A stretch of DNA of 64,000 nucleotides. Origin: an uncultured Spirochaetota bacterium. GTDB taxonomy: Bacteria > Spirochaetota > Brachyspiria > Brachyspirales > Brachyspiraceae. The notes beneath the pieces were generated by a model that worked only from the letters and a program-made list of their open reading frames with translations, was not told the DNA's origin and did not search any database. Of the stretch, positions 38,802 through 47,916 are shown piece by piece. Position numbers and translations under genes: made by a program. The stretch lies in assembly GCA_944390575.1 (NCBI GenBank), contig CALXQJ010000012.1, positions 1 through 64,000 on the forward strand, read 5' to 3'. Numbering within the stretch: the stretch's first letter is position 1; each line of letters starts with the position of its first letter.

Positions 38802-39107
38802 TTACTTTAACTGAACATCAACTCCAGCTGAAAGTGATAACTTCTTTAGAGCTTCTGTTGTTTGAGGTGTTACATCAAATATATCTATCAACCTCTTGTA
38901 TATACGCATCTCAAATTGCTCTCTTGATTTAATATTAACGTGTGGACTTCTAATTACTGTTACCTTCTTTATACTAGTAGGTAAAGGTATAGGTCCTGAA
39001 ACTCTCGCTCCTGTTTTTTTTACACTATCTACTATAGATTGAGCTGATTGATCTATTACCTCTATATCAAATGCTTTTAATTTAACTCGTATTTTCTGTT
39101 CTTTCAT
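38802..39107 (-). CDS. rpsJ: Ribosomal protein S10
   Basis: 101 residues. Small-subunit protein and NusE in antitermination. [22 protein letters not shown] and [31 protein letters not shown] are diagnostic. It is the first gene of the S10 cluster, 82 bases after tuf. Confidence 0.98.
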   Translation of the reverse strand: MKEQKIRVKLKAFDIEVIDQSAQSIVDSVKKTGARVSGPIPLPTSIKKVTVIRSPHVNIKSREQFEMRIYKRLIDIFDVTPQTTEALKKLSLSAGVDVQLK

Positions 39108-39135
39108 AGCTTGATTACCTATTTTTCATTTATTC

Positions 39136-39164
39136 ATTATAAGGGTATATGCTTAAAAAGTTAA
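39136..39164 (-). promoter_or_regulatory. Possible S10 operon promoter overlapping the tuf terminator hairpin
   Basis: On the minus strand: TTAACT (39164-39159), 17-bp spacer, TATAAT (39141-39136), 29 bases before the rpsJ start. The -35, the spacer and the first base of the -10 lie inside the hairpin listed at 39141-39175. Confidence 0.45.
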
Positions 39165-39175
39165 GATATACCCTT
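39141..39175 (-). terminator. Hairpin between tuf and rpsJ
   Basis: A perfect 10-bp inverted repeat (aagggtatat / atataccctt) with a 15-base loop, immediately downstream of tuf. On the minus strand it lacks a strong T-run after it, so it may be a partial terminator or attenuator separating the str and S10 units. Confidence 0.55.
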
Positions 39176-39189
39176 AAATATTTTTATAA

Positions 39190-40416
39190 TTATTCTAAAA
39201 TCTTAGTTACAACACCGTTTCCTACTGTCTTACCACCTTCACGAATAGCGAATCTCTGCTTCTCTTCCATAGCGATAGGAGAAATTAACTCGATAGTTAA
39301 GTTAGCATTATCGCCTGGCATAATCATTGGAGCACCTTCTGCTAATGTAATAACACCTGTTACGTCTGTTGTTCTGAAGTACATCTGTGGTCTATAACCT
39401 GTTACAAATCCACTGTGTCTACCACCTTCTTCTTTCTTTAAGATATAAACTTCAGCTTCAAATTTCTTATGAGGAGTAATAGTACCAGGCTTAGATAATA
39501 CCTGACCTCTTTCTACTGCCTTACGCTCGATACCTCTTAAAAGACATCCAACGTTATAACCAGCTTGTCCTACTACCTCTTTCTTAAACATTTCTACACC
39601 AGTACAAGTAGTTTTCTGAGTTTCTCTAATACCAACGATTTCTACTTCATCACCTTTCTGTATAGTTCCTCTTTCAATTCTACCTGTTACTACTGTACCT
39701 CTACCAGGAATTGAGTAAACATCTTCAATAGACATTAAGAAGTCTTTGTCTATTTCACGTACTGGATCTGGAATATAAGAATCTAAAGCAGCTAAAAGAT
39801 CCATTATACACTTACAATCTGCATCTTCTCTTGGGTTCTTACCTGCTGCAATAGCATTAAGAGCTTTAATAGCAGAACCTTTAATAATAGGAGTTTTAGA
39901 TCCATCAAATCCATAATGATCTAATACGTCTATAATTTCTGATTCTACGATTTCAGCCATTTCTGGGTCATCTAATTTATCTATTTTATTTAAGAATACA
40001 ACGATATATTCTACACCTACCTGTCTTGAAAGAAGAACGTGCTCTTTAGTTTGAGGCATAACTCCGTCTTCTGCTGATACTACTAAGATAGCTCCGTCCA
40101 TCTGAGCAGCACCTGTAATCATGTTTTTAATATAGTCAGCGTGACCTGGACAGTCAACGTGTGCATAGTGTCTTGTATCTGATTCATACTCTACGTGTGA
40201 AGTTGCGATTGTTACAATCTTAGTAGAGTCTCTTCTACCTTGTGATTCTGAAGCTTTTGCTACTGAGTCATAAGCTACAGACTGTACTGTTTCTGGAAAC
40301 ATTGCTGATGATACAGCTGTTAATGTAGCAGTTAATGTTGTTTTACCATGGTCAACGTGCCCTATAGTACCAACGTTAACGTGCGTCTTTTTACCTTCGT
40401 AAGTTCCTTTAGCCAT
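39190..40416 (-). CDS. tuf: Elongation factor Tu with atypical switch I
   Basis: 408 residues against 394 in E. coli. GTPase that delivers aminoacyl-tRNA to the ribosome. G1 (GHVDHGKT), G3 (DCPGH) and G4 (NKID) are normal, and domains 2 and 3 align throughout. The switch I segment is not standard: instead of EEKARGITINTSHVEY it reads [22 protein letters not shown] (residues 55-76), about 7 residues longer overall. The Mg-binding Thr of RGITI has a counterpart, but Arg-Gly is lost. I recall a very similar segment in Brachyspira EF-Tu, so it is probably genus-wide rather than damage. It is the only tuf copy in the window, after fusA. Confidence 0.97.
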   Translation of the reverse strand: MAKGTYEGKKTHVNVGTIGHVDHGKTTLTATLTAVSSAMFPETVQSVAYDSVAKASESQGRRDSTKIVTIATSHVEYESDTRHYAHVDCPGHADYIKNMITGAAQMDGAILVVSAEDGVMPQTKEHVLLSRQVGVEYIVVFLNKIDKLDDPEMAEIVESEIIDVLDHYGFDGSKTPIIKGSAIKALNAIAAGKNPREDADCKCIMDLLAALDSYIPDPVREIDKDFLMSIEDVYSIPGRGTVVTGRIERGTIQKGDEVEIVGIRETQKTTCTGVEMFKKEVVGQAGYNVGCLLRGIERKAVERGQVLSKPGTITPHKKFEAEVYILKKEEGGRHSGFVTGYRPQMYFRTTDVTGVITLAEGAPMIMPGDNANLTIELISPIAMEEKQRFAIREGGKTVGNGVVTKILE

Positions 40417-40461
40417 TTTATTCCTCCAAATTTATTTATTACTTAAATCTTTATTTTTATA

Positions 40462-42543
40462 TTAATTTTTATTACCCATTCTAGCACCGATTATCTCTTC
40501 AGCTACATTCTTAGGCACTTCTTCATAATGTGAAAACTGCATAGTATAGCTTGCTCTACCCTGAGAAACGTTTCTTATAGAAGTTGTATAACCAAACATT
40601 TCTGCAAGTGGAACTGTTGCATCAATAGACTTATAACCATTCTTATCTGTAAAGCCATGTACCTGACCTCTTCTTGATGATAAGTCTCCAATAATATCTC
40701 CCATATAATCTTCTGGAGTTACAACTTCAACACTCATCATAGGCTCTAAAAGATAAGGATTAGCTTTTTTACAAGCCTCTTTAAAACCCATAGAAGCAGC
40801 AATCTTAAATGCCATTTCTGAAGAGTCTACTTGGTGATAAGAACCATCAAATAATGAAACTACAACATCAAGCATAGGATAATTAGCAAGTACACCTGTA
40901 TTCATAGCTTCAATACAACCTTTCTCTACTGCTGGTATATATTCTTTAGGTACAACACCACCAACTATCTCATTATTAAACTTAAATCCTGCATTTGTTT
41001 CATTAGGTCCAACTCTAAGCCATACGTGTCCATACTGACCTTTACCACCAGACTGACGAACAAATTTATTTTCATGCTCTACTGTATCTTTAATACCTTC
41101 TCTATAAGATACCTGTGGACGACCAACATCAGCTTCTACTTTAAATTCTCTTTTCATTCTATCACAGATAATCTCTAAGTGCAACTCACCCATACCTGCA
41201 ATAATTGTCTGACCAGTCTCCTCGTCAAAGCTAACCTTAAAAGTAGGATCTTCTTCTGCAAGTCTTGATAAAGCAACAGACATTTTATCTCTATCACCTT
41301 TAGTTTTAGGCTCTATAGCAACATTAATAACAGGCTCAGGGAAGTTCATAGACTCCAATATAATAGGAGAGTTCTCAGGACATAATGTATCACCTGTTGT
41401 AGTATCTTTAAGACCAACAGCTGCTGCAATATCTCCAGAATAAACTATATCTATTTCTTCTCTTTTATTTGAATGCATTTGAAGTATTCTACCAACACGC
41501 TCTCTTTTACCTTTAGTAGCATTAAATACATAAGAACCAGATTCTAAAGTACCAGAATAAACTCTAAAGAAAGCTATTTTACCAACGTGTGGATCTGTCA
41601 TTATCTTAAATGCTAAAGCAGAAAACTTCTCATCATCTGATACTTTACGAGAAATCTCATTACCATTTAAGTCAGTACCTTTAATTTCTGGCTTATCAAC
41701 AGGAGATGGTAAATAATTAACAACACCATCTATTAAAACCTGAATACCTTTATTCTTAAAAGCAGTACCACAGAACATAGGGAAAAACTCACCAGATAGC
41801 GTAGCTTTTCTAATAATATTTCTTAAAGTAGCCTCATCAAAATCCTCACCCTCTAAAAACTTCTCTGTAGCTTCATCATCAAATTCTACAGCAGCCTCTA
41901 TTAGAGAATGTCTATATTTTTCAGCTTTTTCTTTTAAATCAGCTCTAATATCTCTCTCTTCGAACTTCATACCATCTTCAGAAGTCCAAATTATCTCTTT
42001 CATTTTTATTAAATCAACAATACCTTCAAAATTACTTTCAGCACCAATAGGTATTACAACAGGATGACTATTAGCCTTTAATTGCTCTCTAGTTTGATTT
42101 AACACAGCATAGAAATCAGCACCTATTCTATCCATCTTATTAACAAAGATAGCTCTTGGAATTTTATAATTAGAAGCTTGTCTCCAAACCGTCTCAGACT
42201 GAGGCTGTACACCGCCTACAGAACAGAAAACACCAACAGCACTATCTAAAACTCTCAAAGATCTTTCTACTTCAACTGTGAAGTCAACGTGACCTGGAGT
42301 ATCTATCAAATTAATTCTATGATCTTTCCAAAAACAAGTAGTAGCAGCAGAAGTAATAGTAATACCTCTTTCTCTTTCTTGTTCCATCCAGTCCATCTCA
42401 GCTGCACCTTCATGAACCTCACCTATTTTATGTGTTTTTCCTGTAAAATATAAAATACGCTCACTTAAAGTTGTCTTACCAGCATCAATATGAGCCATAA
42501 TACCAATATTACGTGTATTCTCTAAAGAAATCTTACGTGCCAC
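40462..42543 (-). CDS. fusA: Elongation factor G
   Basis: 693 residues. GTPase for ribosomal translocation. [20 protein letters not shown] (normal switch I), DTPGHVDF and NKMDR are intact, with a typical domain IV ([13 protein letters not shown]) and domain V. Unlike the neighbouring EF-Tu, nothing is unusual. It is in the str order rpsL-rpsG-fusA-tuf. Confidence 0.98.
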   Translation of the reverse strand: MARKISLENTRNIGIMAHIDAGKTTLSERILYFTGKTHKIGEVHEGAAEMDWMEQERERGITITSAATTCFWKDHRINLIDTPGHVDFTVEVERSLRVLDSAVGVFCSVGGVQPQSETVWRQASNYKIPRAIFVNKMDRIGADFYAVLNQTREQLKANSHPVVIPIGAESNFEGIVDLIKMKEIIWTSEDGMKFEERDIRADLKEKAEKYRHSLIEAAVEFDDEATEKFLEGEDFDEATLRNIIRKATLSGEFFPMFCGTAFKNKGIQVLIDGVVNYLPSPVDKPEIKGTDLNGNEISRKVSDDEKFSALAFKIMTDPHVGKIAFFRVYSGTLESGSYVFNATKGKRERVGRILQMHSNKREEIDIVYSGDIAAAVGLKDTTTGDTLCPENSPIILESMNFPEPVINVAIEPKTKGDRDKMSVALSRLAEEDPTFKVSFDEETGQTIIAGMGELHLEIICDRMKREFKVEADVGRPQVSYREGIKDTVEHENKFVRQSGGKGQYGHVWLRVGPNETNAGFKFNNEIVGGVVPKEYIPAVEKGCIEAMNTGVLANYPMLDVVVSLFDGSYHQVDSSEMAFKIAASMGFKEACKKANPYLLEPMMSVEVVTPEDYMGDIIGDLSSRRGQVHGFTDKNGYKSIDATVPLAEMFGYTTSIRNVSQGRASYTMQFSHYEEVPKNVAEEIIGARMGNKN

Positions 42544-42560
42544 TTTTTATTCTCCCTAAA

Positions 42561-43031
42561 TTACCACTTAAAATGAGCAAAAGCCTTATTACCTTCAGCC
42601 ATTCTATGAACTGTATCTCTCTGAGCTACTGCCTGACCTTTACCAGCCAATGCATCTATAATCTCATTAGATAAACGCTCTATCATACTTCTACCAGCTC
42701 TTTTTCTTGAAGCATTTATAAGCCATTTAAAAGCTAAAGAGTTTTGTCTATCAGGTCTAACATCAACGGGAACTTGATAAGTAGAACCACCTACTCTTCT
42801 TGACTTAACTTCAACTCTTGGCTTAATATTATTTATAGCCTCATTAAAAGCCTCTAAACCATCTTTACCTGTCTTTTCTTTTACAACTTCCATAGATTTA
42901 TAAAAAATCACTTCTGCCTTAGATTTTTTACCATCATACATTAATTTATTAATAAACTTACTAATAACTTCAGAACCATAAACAGGATCAGCAGCTATTT
43001 TTCTAACTTGAGCTCTTCTTCTTCTTGCCAT
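42561..43031 (-). CDS. rpsG: Ribosomal protein S7
   Basis: 156 residues. Head assembly initiator. MARRRRAQVRKIAADPVYGSEVISKFINK start, RRVGGSTYQVPVDVRPDR signature. It follows rpsL by 16 bases. Confidence 0.98.
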   Translation of the reverse strand: MARRRRAQVRKIAADPVYGSEVISKFINKLMYDGKKSKAEVIFYKSMEVVKEKTGKDGLEAFNEAINNIKPRVEVKSRRVGGSTYQVPVDVRPDRQNSLAFKWLINASRKRAGRSMIERLSNEIIDALAGKGQAVAQRDTVHRMAEGNKAFAHFKW

Positions 43032-43047
43032 TCTTTTTTACTCCAAT

Positions 43048-43422
43048 TTAAGCCTTAGGTCTCTTAGTACCGTACTTACTTCTACCTTTCATTCTCTTTT
43101 CTACACCTGTAGCTTCGCGACTTCCACGAACTATGTGATAACGACAACCTGGTAAGTCTTTAACACGACCACCTCTTATCAATACACGGTTATGCTCTTG
43201 AAGTGTATGATCTATACCAGGAATATAAGCTGTAACCTCTATACCATTAGTGATTCTAACACGAGCAATCTTTCTCATAGCTGAGTTAGGTTTCTTAGGC
43301 GTAGTAGTTGTAACACGAGTACAAACACCCTCTCTTTGAGGACATTTCATTAATGCAGGCGATTTAGTTTTATTAACTATACGCTTACGACCTTTTCTTA
43401 CTAACTGATTAATTGTAGGCAT
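43048..43422 (-). CDS. rpsL: Ribosomal protein S12
   Basis: 124 residues from the ATG at 43422 ([12 protein letters not shown]), the family length. A TTG nine bases upstream (43431) is too close to the GAGG. Decoding-centre protein. [13 protein letters not shown] keeps Lys43, and [10 protein letters not shown] keeps Lys88, so no known streptomycin-resistance change is seen. It is the first gene of the str cluster. Confidence 0.98.
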   Translation of the reverse strand: MPTINQLVRKGRKRIVNKTKSPALMKCPQREGVCTRVTTTTPKKPNSAMRKIARVRITNGIEVTAYIPGIDHTLQEHNRVLIRGGRVKDLPGCRYHIVRGSREATGVEKRMKGRSKYGTKRPKA

Positions 43423-43545
43423 ACTATACAAAACCTCTATATTAAAATTTCTTTTATATTAATGTAAACCCATTATTAGGCAAACAAAAATTTCATTATA
43501 TTAAAATATTTATAAAAGCAAGCGAAACGAATCTTAAAAAACTTT

Positions 43546-43603
43546 CAAGAAACGAGCTTTAAACAAAAAATTGTATTTAATAAATTGTGAGATTAAGATA
43601 TTA
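43546..43603 (+). repeat. Intergenic direct repeat, copy 1
   Basis: 58 bp, near-identical to 44154-44210. The first 28 bases (starting CAAGAAACGAGCTTTAAAC) are the same in both. The remainder differs by two extra bases, a missing base and substitutions. A short GCAAGCGAA element stands 20 bases before this copy, and 4 bases after the second copy. The rest of 43432-43707 holds no gene. Confidence 0.85.
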
Positions 43604-43707
43604 ATACAATCAGCTTTAATCGCATCCATAAAAGATAAAAGAATTATAAAGCAACAAAATAAAAAAATCAATACCAAAAAATACTATATTTTACTTTTTT
43701 TAATAAA

Positions 43708-44094
43708 CTAAATTGTTATTTCTATCTTATTTCCTTCTGGAGCTAATACAACACTTTCGTAGTAGCCGTCTCCTGTTATACGAGGATCTGAGAAGACTGT
43801 AAATCCATCTGCTCTCAAAATATTTGTAATATAATCAACTCTATCTTTACTACCAACAGATATTGCTATATGTGCATAACCATAATAGACACAACTATCT
43901 TGCTTTTCTAATCCACCTATGTTCATTATTTCAATTCTACTTCCATCATTATTATTAAAATTAAGAAAATAAGAAGAAAAAAATTTTTTACTATTTATAT
44001 ACTTATCAGAACTTTTACAATTAAAATACTTAATATAGAAGTCTCTAATAATTTCTAAATCTTTGACCCAAATAGCGATATGCTCTATTCTCAT
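43708..44094 (-). CDS. VOC-superfamily (glyoxalase/dioxygenase-like) protein
   Basis: 128 residues, two beta-alpha-beta-beta-beta repeats. The N-terminus MRIEHIAIWVKDLEIIRDFYIKYF and the second half HIAISVGSKDRVDYITNIL, ending with PEGNKIEI, are typical of the vicinal oxygen chelate family. Candidate metal ligands are His5, Glu55, His77 and the Glu of the last EITI strand. The substrate is unknown. The gene sits between the two copies of the intergenic repeat. Confidence 0.9.
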   Translation of the reverse strand: MRIEHIAIWVKDLEIIRDFYIKYFNCKSSDKYINSKKFFSSYFLNFNNNDGSRIEIMNIGGLEKQDSCVYYGYAHIAISVGSKDRVDYITNILRADGFTVFSDPRITGDGYYESVVLAPEGNKIEITI

Positions 44095-44153
44095 AACAAA
44101 CTCCTATAAAATTTACAAATATTTAATAGCAAAAGGAATATTAAAAATACTTC

Positions 44154-44210
44154 CAAGAAACGAGCTTTAAACAAAAAATTGATTTAACAAATTGTAAGAT
44201 TAAGATATTA
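44154..44210 (+). repeat. Intergenic direct repeat, copy 2
   Basis: 57 bp, matching 43546-43603 in the same orientation. Followed by TAAAGCAAGCGAATAAAAAATAA, which resembles the sequence before and after copy 1. The 44095-44327 gap contains no gene. Confidence 0.85.
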
Positions 44211-44327
44211 TAAAGCAAGCGAATAAAAAATAAATGCCACAATCTATATACTTTTAATTTATTTTCAACTAAAAAACAAAAAAGTAGAAGCACAACATAA
44301 TATACTTCTACCTTTTCATATAAAAAA

Positions 44328-45158
44328 TTATATAGACTTTATTAAATCAATAACATACTCATTACACCATACAGCACTTTCTGGATTAAACTCTTCATTA
44401 TGTAAGTCTGTATTAGAGAGTATTCTAACAGCCAAAAAAGGAATATTAAAAGCACTACAAACTTGAGCAACAGCAACTGTCTCCATTTCCTCTACTGAAG
44501 TGTTAAACTTACTGTGAATCATATTAATTCTTTCTAACTCTCTATTCCATTGATCAGCACTACCAATAGTACCCTCAACTAACTTTCCTCTTACATAAGG
44601 AACTTTTTTTGCTATTTCTACATATTCTGATGTACTATAAAAACTATTATTAGTTATCATATTATCATTATTGTCTCTTAGTCTTTGTGGAGCCTCCATA
44701 AATATCCAATTATTCTGATCACTGCTTTCACTTCTTTCTGTTCTAAAAGAGCCAAAATTTACTATATTAGTACCCAAAACTATATCTCCAGTCTTTAATT
44801 CTATATCATGTCCTCCAGATGTACCCTGATTAATAACAAGTGTAGGATGATATTTTTCTATACCAATAGTAGTAGAAGCAGAAGCATTAACAAGACCAAC
44901 TTCTGTTCTTGAAACTATAACTTTATTATCTCCACTCTTACCCTTTATAGTGCCAATATAAAATACCCAAGAGCCATACCTCTCTATCTTAACATTTTCC
45001 AAAGCATTTATTAAAGTATTAACCTCAATATCTAATGCCCCTTGCACCAATATCACATTCTTATATTTTTTAGCATCTTGAACACTATTATCAGCACTAC
45101 AAGATACAAAAATAAAAAACATAATGATTGAAAAAAGTTTAAGCGTATTATTCTTCAT
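44328..45158 (-). CDS. Lipoprotein nucleosidase of the Pfs/MTAN family
   Basis: 276 residues. Lipoprotein signal peptide with lipobox FVSC (Cys20), so it is exported and lipidated, unlike the usual cytoplasmic enzyme. The phosphorylase/nucleosidase fold follows: VQGALDIEV (Glu45 aligns with catalytic Glu12 of E. coli MTAN), NQGTSGGHD, and EEMETVAVAQVC (Glu226 binds ribose). The catalytic Asp197 of MTAN (RAISD) aligns with Asn249 in RILSNTD. Known MTANs cleave 5'-methylthioadenosine and S-adenosylhomocysteine. Borrelia also has an exported Pfs paralogue (Bgp) that binds glycosaminoglycans. Activity here is uncertain. Confidence 0.88.
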   Translation of the reverse strand: MKNNTLKLFSIIMFFIFVSCSADNSVQDAKKYKNVILVQGALDIEVNTLINALENVKIERYGSWVFYIGTIKGKSGDNKVIVSRTEVGLVNASASTTIGIEKYHPTLVINQGTSGGHDIELKTGDIVLGTNIVNFGSFRTERSESSDQNNWIFMEAPQRLRDNNDNMITNNSFYSTSEYVEIAKKVPYVRGKLVEGTIGSADQWNRELERINMIHSKFNTSVEEMETVAVAQVCSAFNIPFLAVRILSNTDLHNEEFNPESAVWCNEYVIDLIKSI

Positions 45159-45258
45159 AATATTACTCCATATAGTTATTATTTTTTATGAAAGAATTAT
45201 ACATTCTATAAATAAAAATACAATATAAAAAATGATTACTTATAAAACAAATACTTTC

Positions 45259-45287
45259 TTGTTATAATATTTATATTATGATATAAT
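45259..45287 (+). promoter_or_regulatory. dnaN promoter
   Basis: TTGTTA (45259-45264), 17-bp spacer, TATAAT (45282-45287), followed by a 69-base leader and an AGAGG ribosome binding site. Confidence 0.55.
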
Positions 45288-45356
45288 TATTTTTTAATAT
45301 ATCAGTTTTTATTAAATATAATTCTTAAAAAGTTAAAATAAGTTAAAGAGGAAAAT

Positions 45357-46484
45357 ATGAAATTCAGATGCTTAAAAAAAGATATAGTAAAATCTATAGG
45401 AGTAACAGAAAACGTAGTTGAAGGAAAAGTAATATATAATATAGAAAGCAATGTATTATTTCATCTTGCTGGGAATATGCTTACTCTAACGGCTACTGAT
45501 GGATCTGTATGGGCTCGTAGTAGAATAATGCTTGATGATTATGAAGGAGAAGGATCTGTTGCAGTATATGCTAAAAAAATAAGCTCTATAATAAAAGAAA
45601 TGCCTGATGGACTTATTACTATAAATGTAGAAGAAAATGAAAAAATTAATATAGAATCTGAAAATGGAAAAACAAAACACCTTATTATAGGTATGAAAGC
45701 TGATGATTTTCCTCAATACCCAGAAACTCAAGGTGATATAAACTATATAATGTTTCCTACAAAAGAATTAGTTACTATGATTAATAAAACTATTAGCTCT
45801 ATAGCAAAAGAACCTTTTAAACCTGCTTTGCGTGGTATTTGTTTTGAAAAGAATGAAAATAAGGTTTTGGCTGTAGCTACTGATGGACGTAGAATGGCTA
45901 TTATAGAAAGGGAGTTTGAGGGACTTGATTCTAGTTCTTTTTCTATAATAATAGAGCCTAAGGTATTAAGTGAAATACTTGTAACTGCTAATTTTGATGA
46001 AGTTGAACAAGTAAAAATGGGTGTAGATGGACAGCAGGTATATTTTCAAGTTGGAAAGTATGATTTTGTATCAAGCCTTATAGAAGGAAAATATCCAAAC
46101 TTTAGACAGGTTATACCAAAAGAGTTTGCTTATAGCTTTAGAGTAAATAAAAATGAATTGGTTGACGCTATTAGAAGAATTACTCCTATGATTAATGATA
46201 TACGTTCTAAGAGAATGATATTAAATATTTCTGAAGAATCTCTAAAAGTAAAAGGCATTAATCAGGAGATGGGAGAATCTGTTCAAGAGATTGATATTAA
46301 ATATTCTGGTGAAGAAAACTCTGTTGCATATAATTATACTTATATTCAAGATGTAATAAAGCAAATAGACTCTGAAATAGTAACTTTTATGGTTAATAAA
46401 GACTCAAGCCCTACTATGATTAAAGAAATAGAGAGAGAGGACTATTATTACATCATAATGCCTATGAGTATTGGTGAGGATTAA
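45357..46484 (+). CDS. dnaN: DNA polymerase III beta subunit (sliding clamp)
   Basis: 375 residues, three clamp domains. Ring-shaped processivity factor for replication. Marks: the N-terminal KFRCLKKDIVKSIGVTENVV, the KPALRGICFE segment, ATDGRRMAI, and the C-terminal YYYIIMPMSI (family end MPMR-like). It stands on the plus strand with recF 305 bases later, the usual dnaN-recF neighbourhood but without dnaA. Confidence 0.97.
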   Translation: MKFRCLKKDIVKSIGVTENVVEGKVIYNIESNVLFHLAGNMLTLTATDGSVWARSRIMLDDYEGEGSVAVYAKKISSIIKEMPDGLITINVEENEKINIESENGKTKHLIIGMKADDFPQYPETQGDINYIMFPTKELVTMINKTISSIAKEPFKPALRGICFEKNENKVLAVATDGRRMAIIEREFEGLDSSSFSIIIEPKVLSEILVTANFDEVEQVKMGVDGQQVYFQVGKYDFVSSLIEGKYPNFRQVIPKEFAYSFRVNKNELVDAIRRITPMINDIRSKRMILNISEESLKVKGINQEMGESVQEIDIKYSGEENSVAYNYTYIQDVIKQIDSEIVTFMVNKDSSPTMIKEIEREDYYYIIMPMSIGED

Positions 46485-46522
46485 TTTTTTATATTTCATC
46501 TAATTAAATTGTTTTATATAGT

Positions 46523-46594
46523 ATGACAGAGTTAAGAAGAAAAACTTTAGAGTTAATAGAAAATCTACCTGAAGATAGACTTTCTTATATATAA
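46523..46594 (+). other. Tiny 23-codon reading frame, possible gene remnant
   Basis: A 23-residue frame, MTELRRKTLELIENLPEDRL plus three residues, without a ribosome binding site. The pattern LELIENLPEDRL resembles the first helix of small antitoxin-type proteins (DUF2281-like). It may be the remains of such a gene. The rest of the 305-bp dnaN-recF gap (46485-46789) is AT-rich and shows no other gene. Confidence 0.3.
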
Positions 46595-46627
46595 TATCAT
46601 TATAGATAAAGCATATATATAATGATA
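46595..46627 (+). terminator. Hairpin after dnaN
   Basis: A perfect 10-bp inverted repeat (tatcattata / tataatgata) with a 13-base loop, then CTTTAAATAATTTTAT. It is a weak terminator candidate 110 bases after dnaN. Confidence 0.35.
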
Positions 46628-46789
46628 CTTTAAATAATTTTATAAAAAATATAATTATAAAACTAATGTATTAAATAACTTACAAAAATACAGAAGAAAA
46701 ATACCAGAAAAAATTTATACTATAAAAAACAATTAACATAATACAGAAATAAATTATTATGAAAAATATAAAGGTTTGATTATAATAAT

Positions 46790-47851
46790 ATGACACTCAA
46801 AGAACTTACACTTCGTTCTTTTAGAAATTATACAGATAATACTTTTGAGTTTTCTGATAAAATAAATGTTTTATATGGACATAATGGTGCTGGTAAAACA
46901 AATATTTTAGAAGCTATATATATGCTCGGAAATGGTGTATCATTCAAAACAAGACTTGATAGAGAAATAATACAAAATGGACAAGATAATTATTTTATAC
47001 GTGGTGTATTTAGAGAAGATGATTTAGTTTATGACACAAATATAGAAATAATTTATCAAAAAAAACAAAAAAAAGTTTTTATAGATAAAAAAGAAATACA
47101 AGCAAGAAAAAACTTTATAGGTAGAATACTATACGTTATATTTTTACCAAATGATACAGAATTAGTCACAGATGAGCCACAACTTAGAAGAGACTATTTC
47201 AATATGATAATATCAACAATATCTGCAGAATATCTAAAAGCAATAATAGAATATAATAAAATATTAAAAATGCGAAACTCAATGATAAACTCAAAACCAA
47301 ATGAAGCATTTATATATAATGAAAAAATAGCAAATCTTGCAATATACATATCAAGCATAAATAAACAATACTCAAAAATATTAGAAGATAAAATGAATGA
47401 AATATACAAAGAAATATTTAATAAAGATAATCCATACACCATAAAATATAATTCCACAATAGAAGATATACAAACAGAAAGTGAATATATTAAAAAATTA
47501 GAAAATACATTAAAAGAACAAATAAAACTACGTACTACATATTTTGGTATACATAGAGCAGATTATCAATTTTTCTATAAAGACTCCCTATCAAAAAAAT
47601 TCTCTTCTCAGGGTGAAAAAAGAATGTTTACCCTAATAATGAAATTAGCCACAGAAAAAATATTTTCAGAATATAGAAAAAAAATACCAATACTACTAAT
47701 AGATGATGCAATGCTTGAGCTTGATAATTACAGAAGAGATAGCATACTCGAATATATAAAAACATTAGGACAAGTATTTATAACTGTAACAGAAAAAGAA
47801 AAAGTAAAAAATTTTGAAAGTGGAAAAATATTCGATATAGCAAATTTATAA
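46790..47851 (+). CDS. recF: DNA replication and repair protein RecF
   Basis: 353 residues. SMC-like ATPase that helps load RecA at gaps. Walker A GHNGAGKTN near residue 31, signature SSQGEKRMFTL and Walker B ILLIDDAMLELD near the C-terminus. The N-terminus MTLKELTLRSFRNY is typical. The start lacks a clear Shine-Dalgarno nearby (AAAGG is about 17 bases upstream). Confidence 0.96.
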   Translation: MTLKELTLRSFRNYTDNTFEFSDKINVLYGHNGAGKTNILEAIYMLGNGVSFKTRLDREIIQNGQDNYFIRGVFREDDLVYDTNIEIIYQKKQKKVFIDKKEIQARKNFIGRILYVIFLPNDTELVTDEPQLRRDYFNMIISTISAEYLKAIIEYNKILKMRNSMINSKPNEAFIYNEKIANLAIYISSINKQYSKILEDKMNEIYKEIFNKDNPYTIKYNSTIEDIQTESEYIKKLENTLKEQIKLRTTYFGIHRADYQFFYKDSLSKKFSSQGEKRMFTLIMKLATEKIFSEYRKKIPILLIDDAMLELDNYRRDSILEYIKTLGQVFITVTEKEKVKNFESGKIFDIANL

Positions 47852-47857
47852 TAAAAA

Positions 47858-47891
47858 AGAGATTATAAATATATACATATCTATAATCTCT
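47858..47891. terminator. Bidirectional terminator between recF and ptsI
   Basis: A perfect 10-bp stem (agagattata / tataatctct) with an A-run on the left and CTTTCTTT on the right, between convergent genes. Confidence 0.75.
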
Positions 47892-47916
47892 CTTTCTTTA
47901 TAAAAATACTTATAAA

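Noticed and set aside
43048-43422. Streptomycin-resistance allele of rpsL
   Set aside because: Lys43 and Lys88 are both the susceptible residues.
43518-44222. CRISPR-like array from the intergenic repeats
   Set aside because: Only two copies are present, about 600 bp apart with a protein gene between, and there are no regular spacers or cas genes.
45159-46789. Chromosomal replication origin near dnaN/recF
   Set aside because: dnaA is not in the window, and I saw no cluster of TTATCCACA-type DnaA boxes in the gaps around dnaN and recF. The gene pair alone is not enough.
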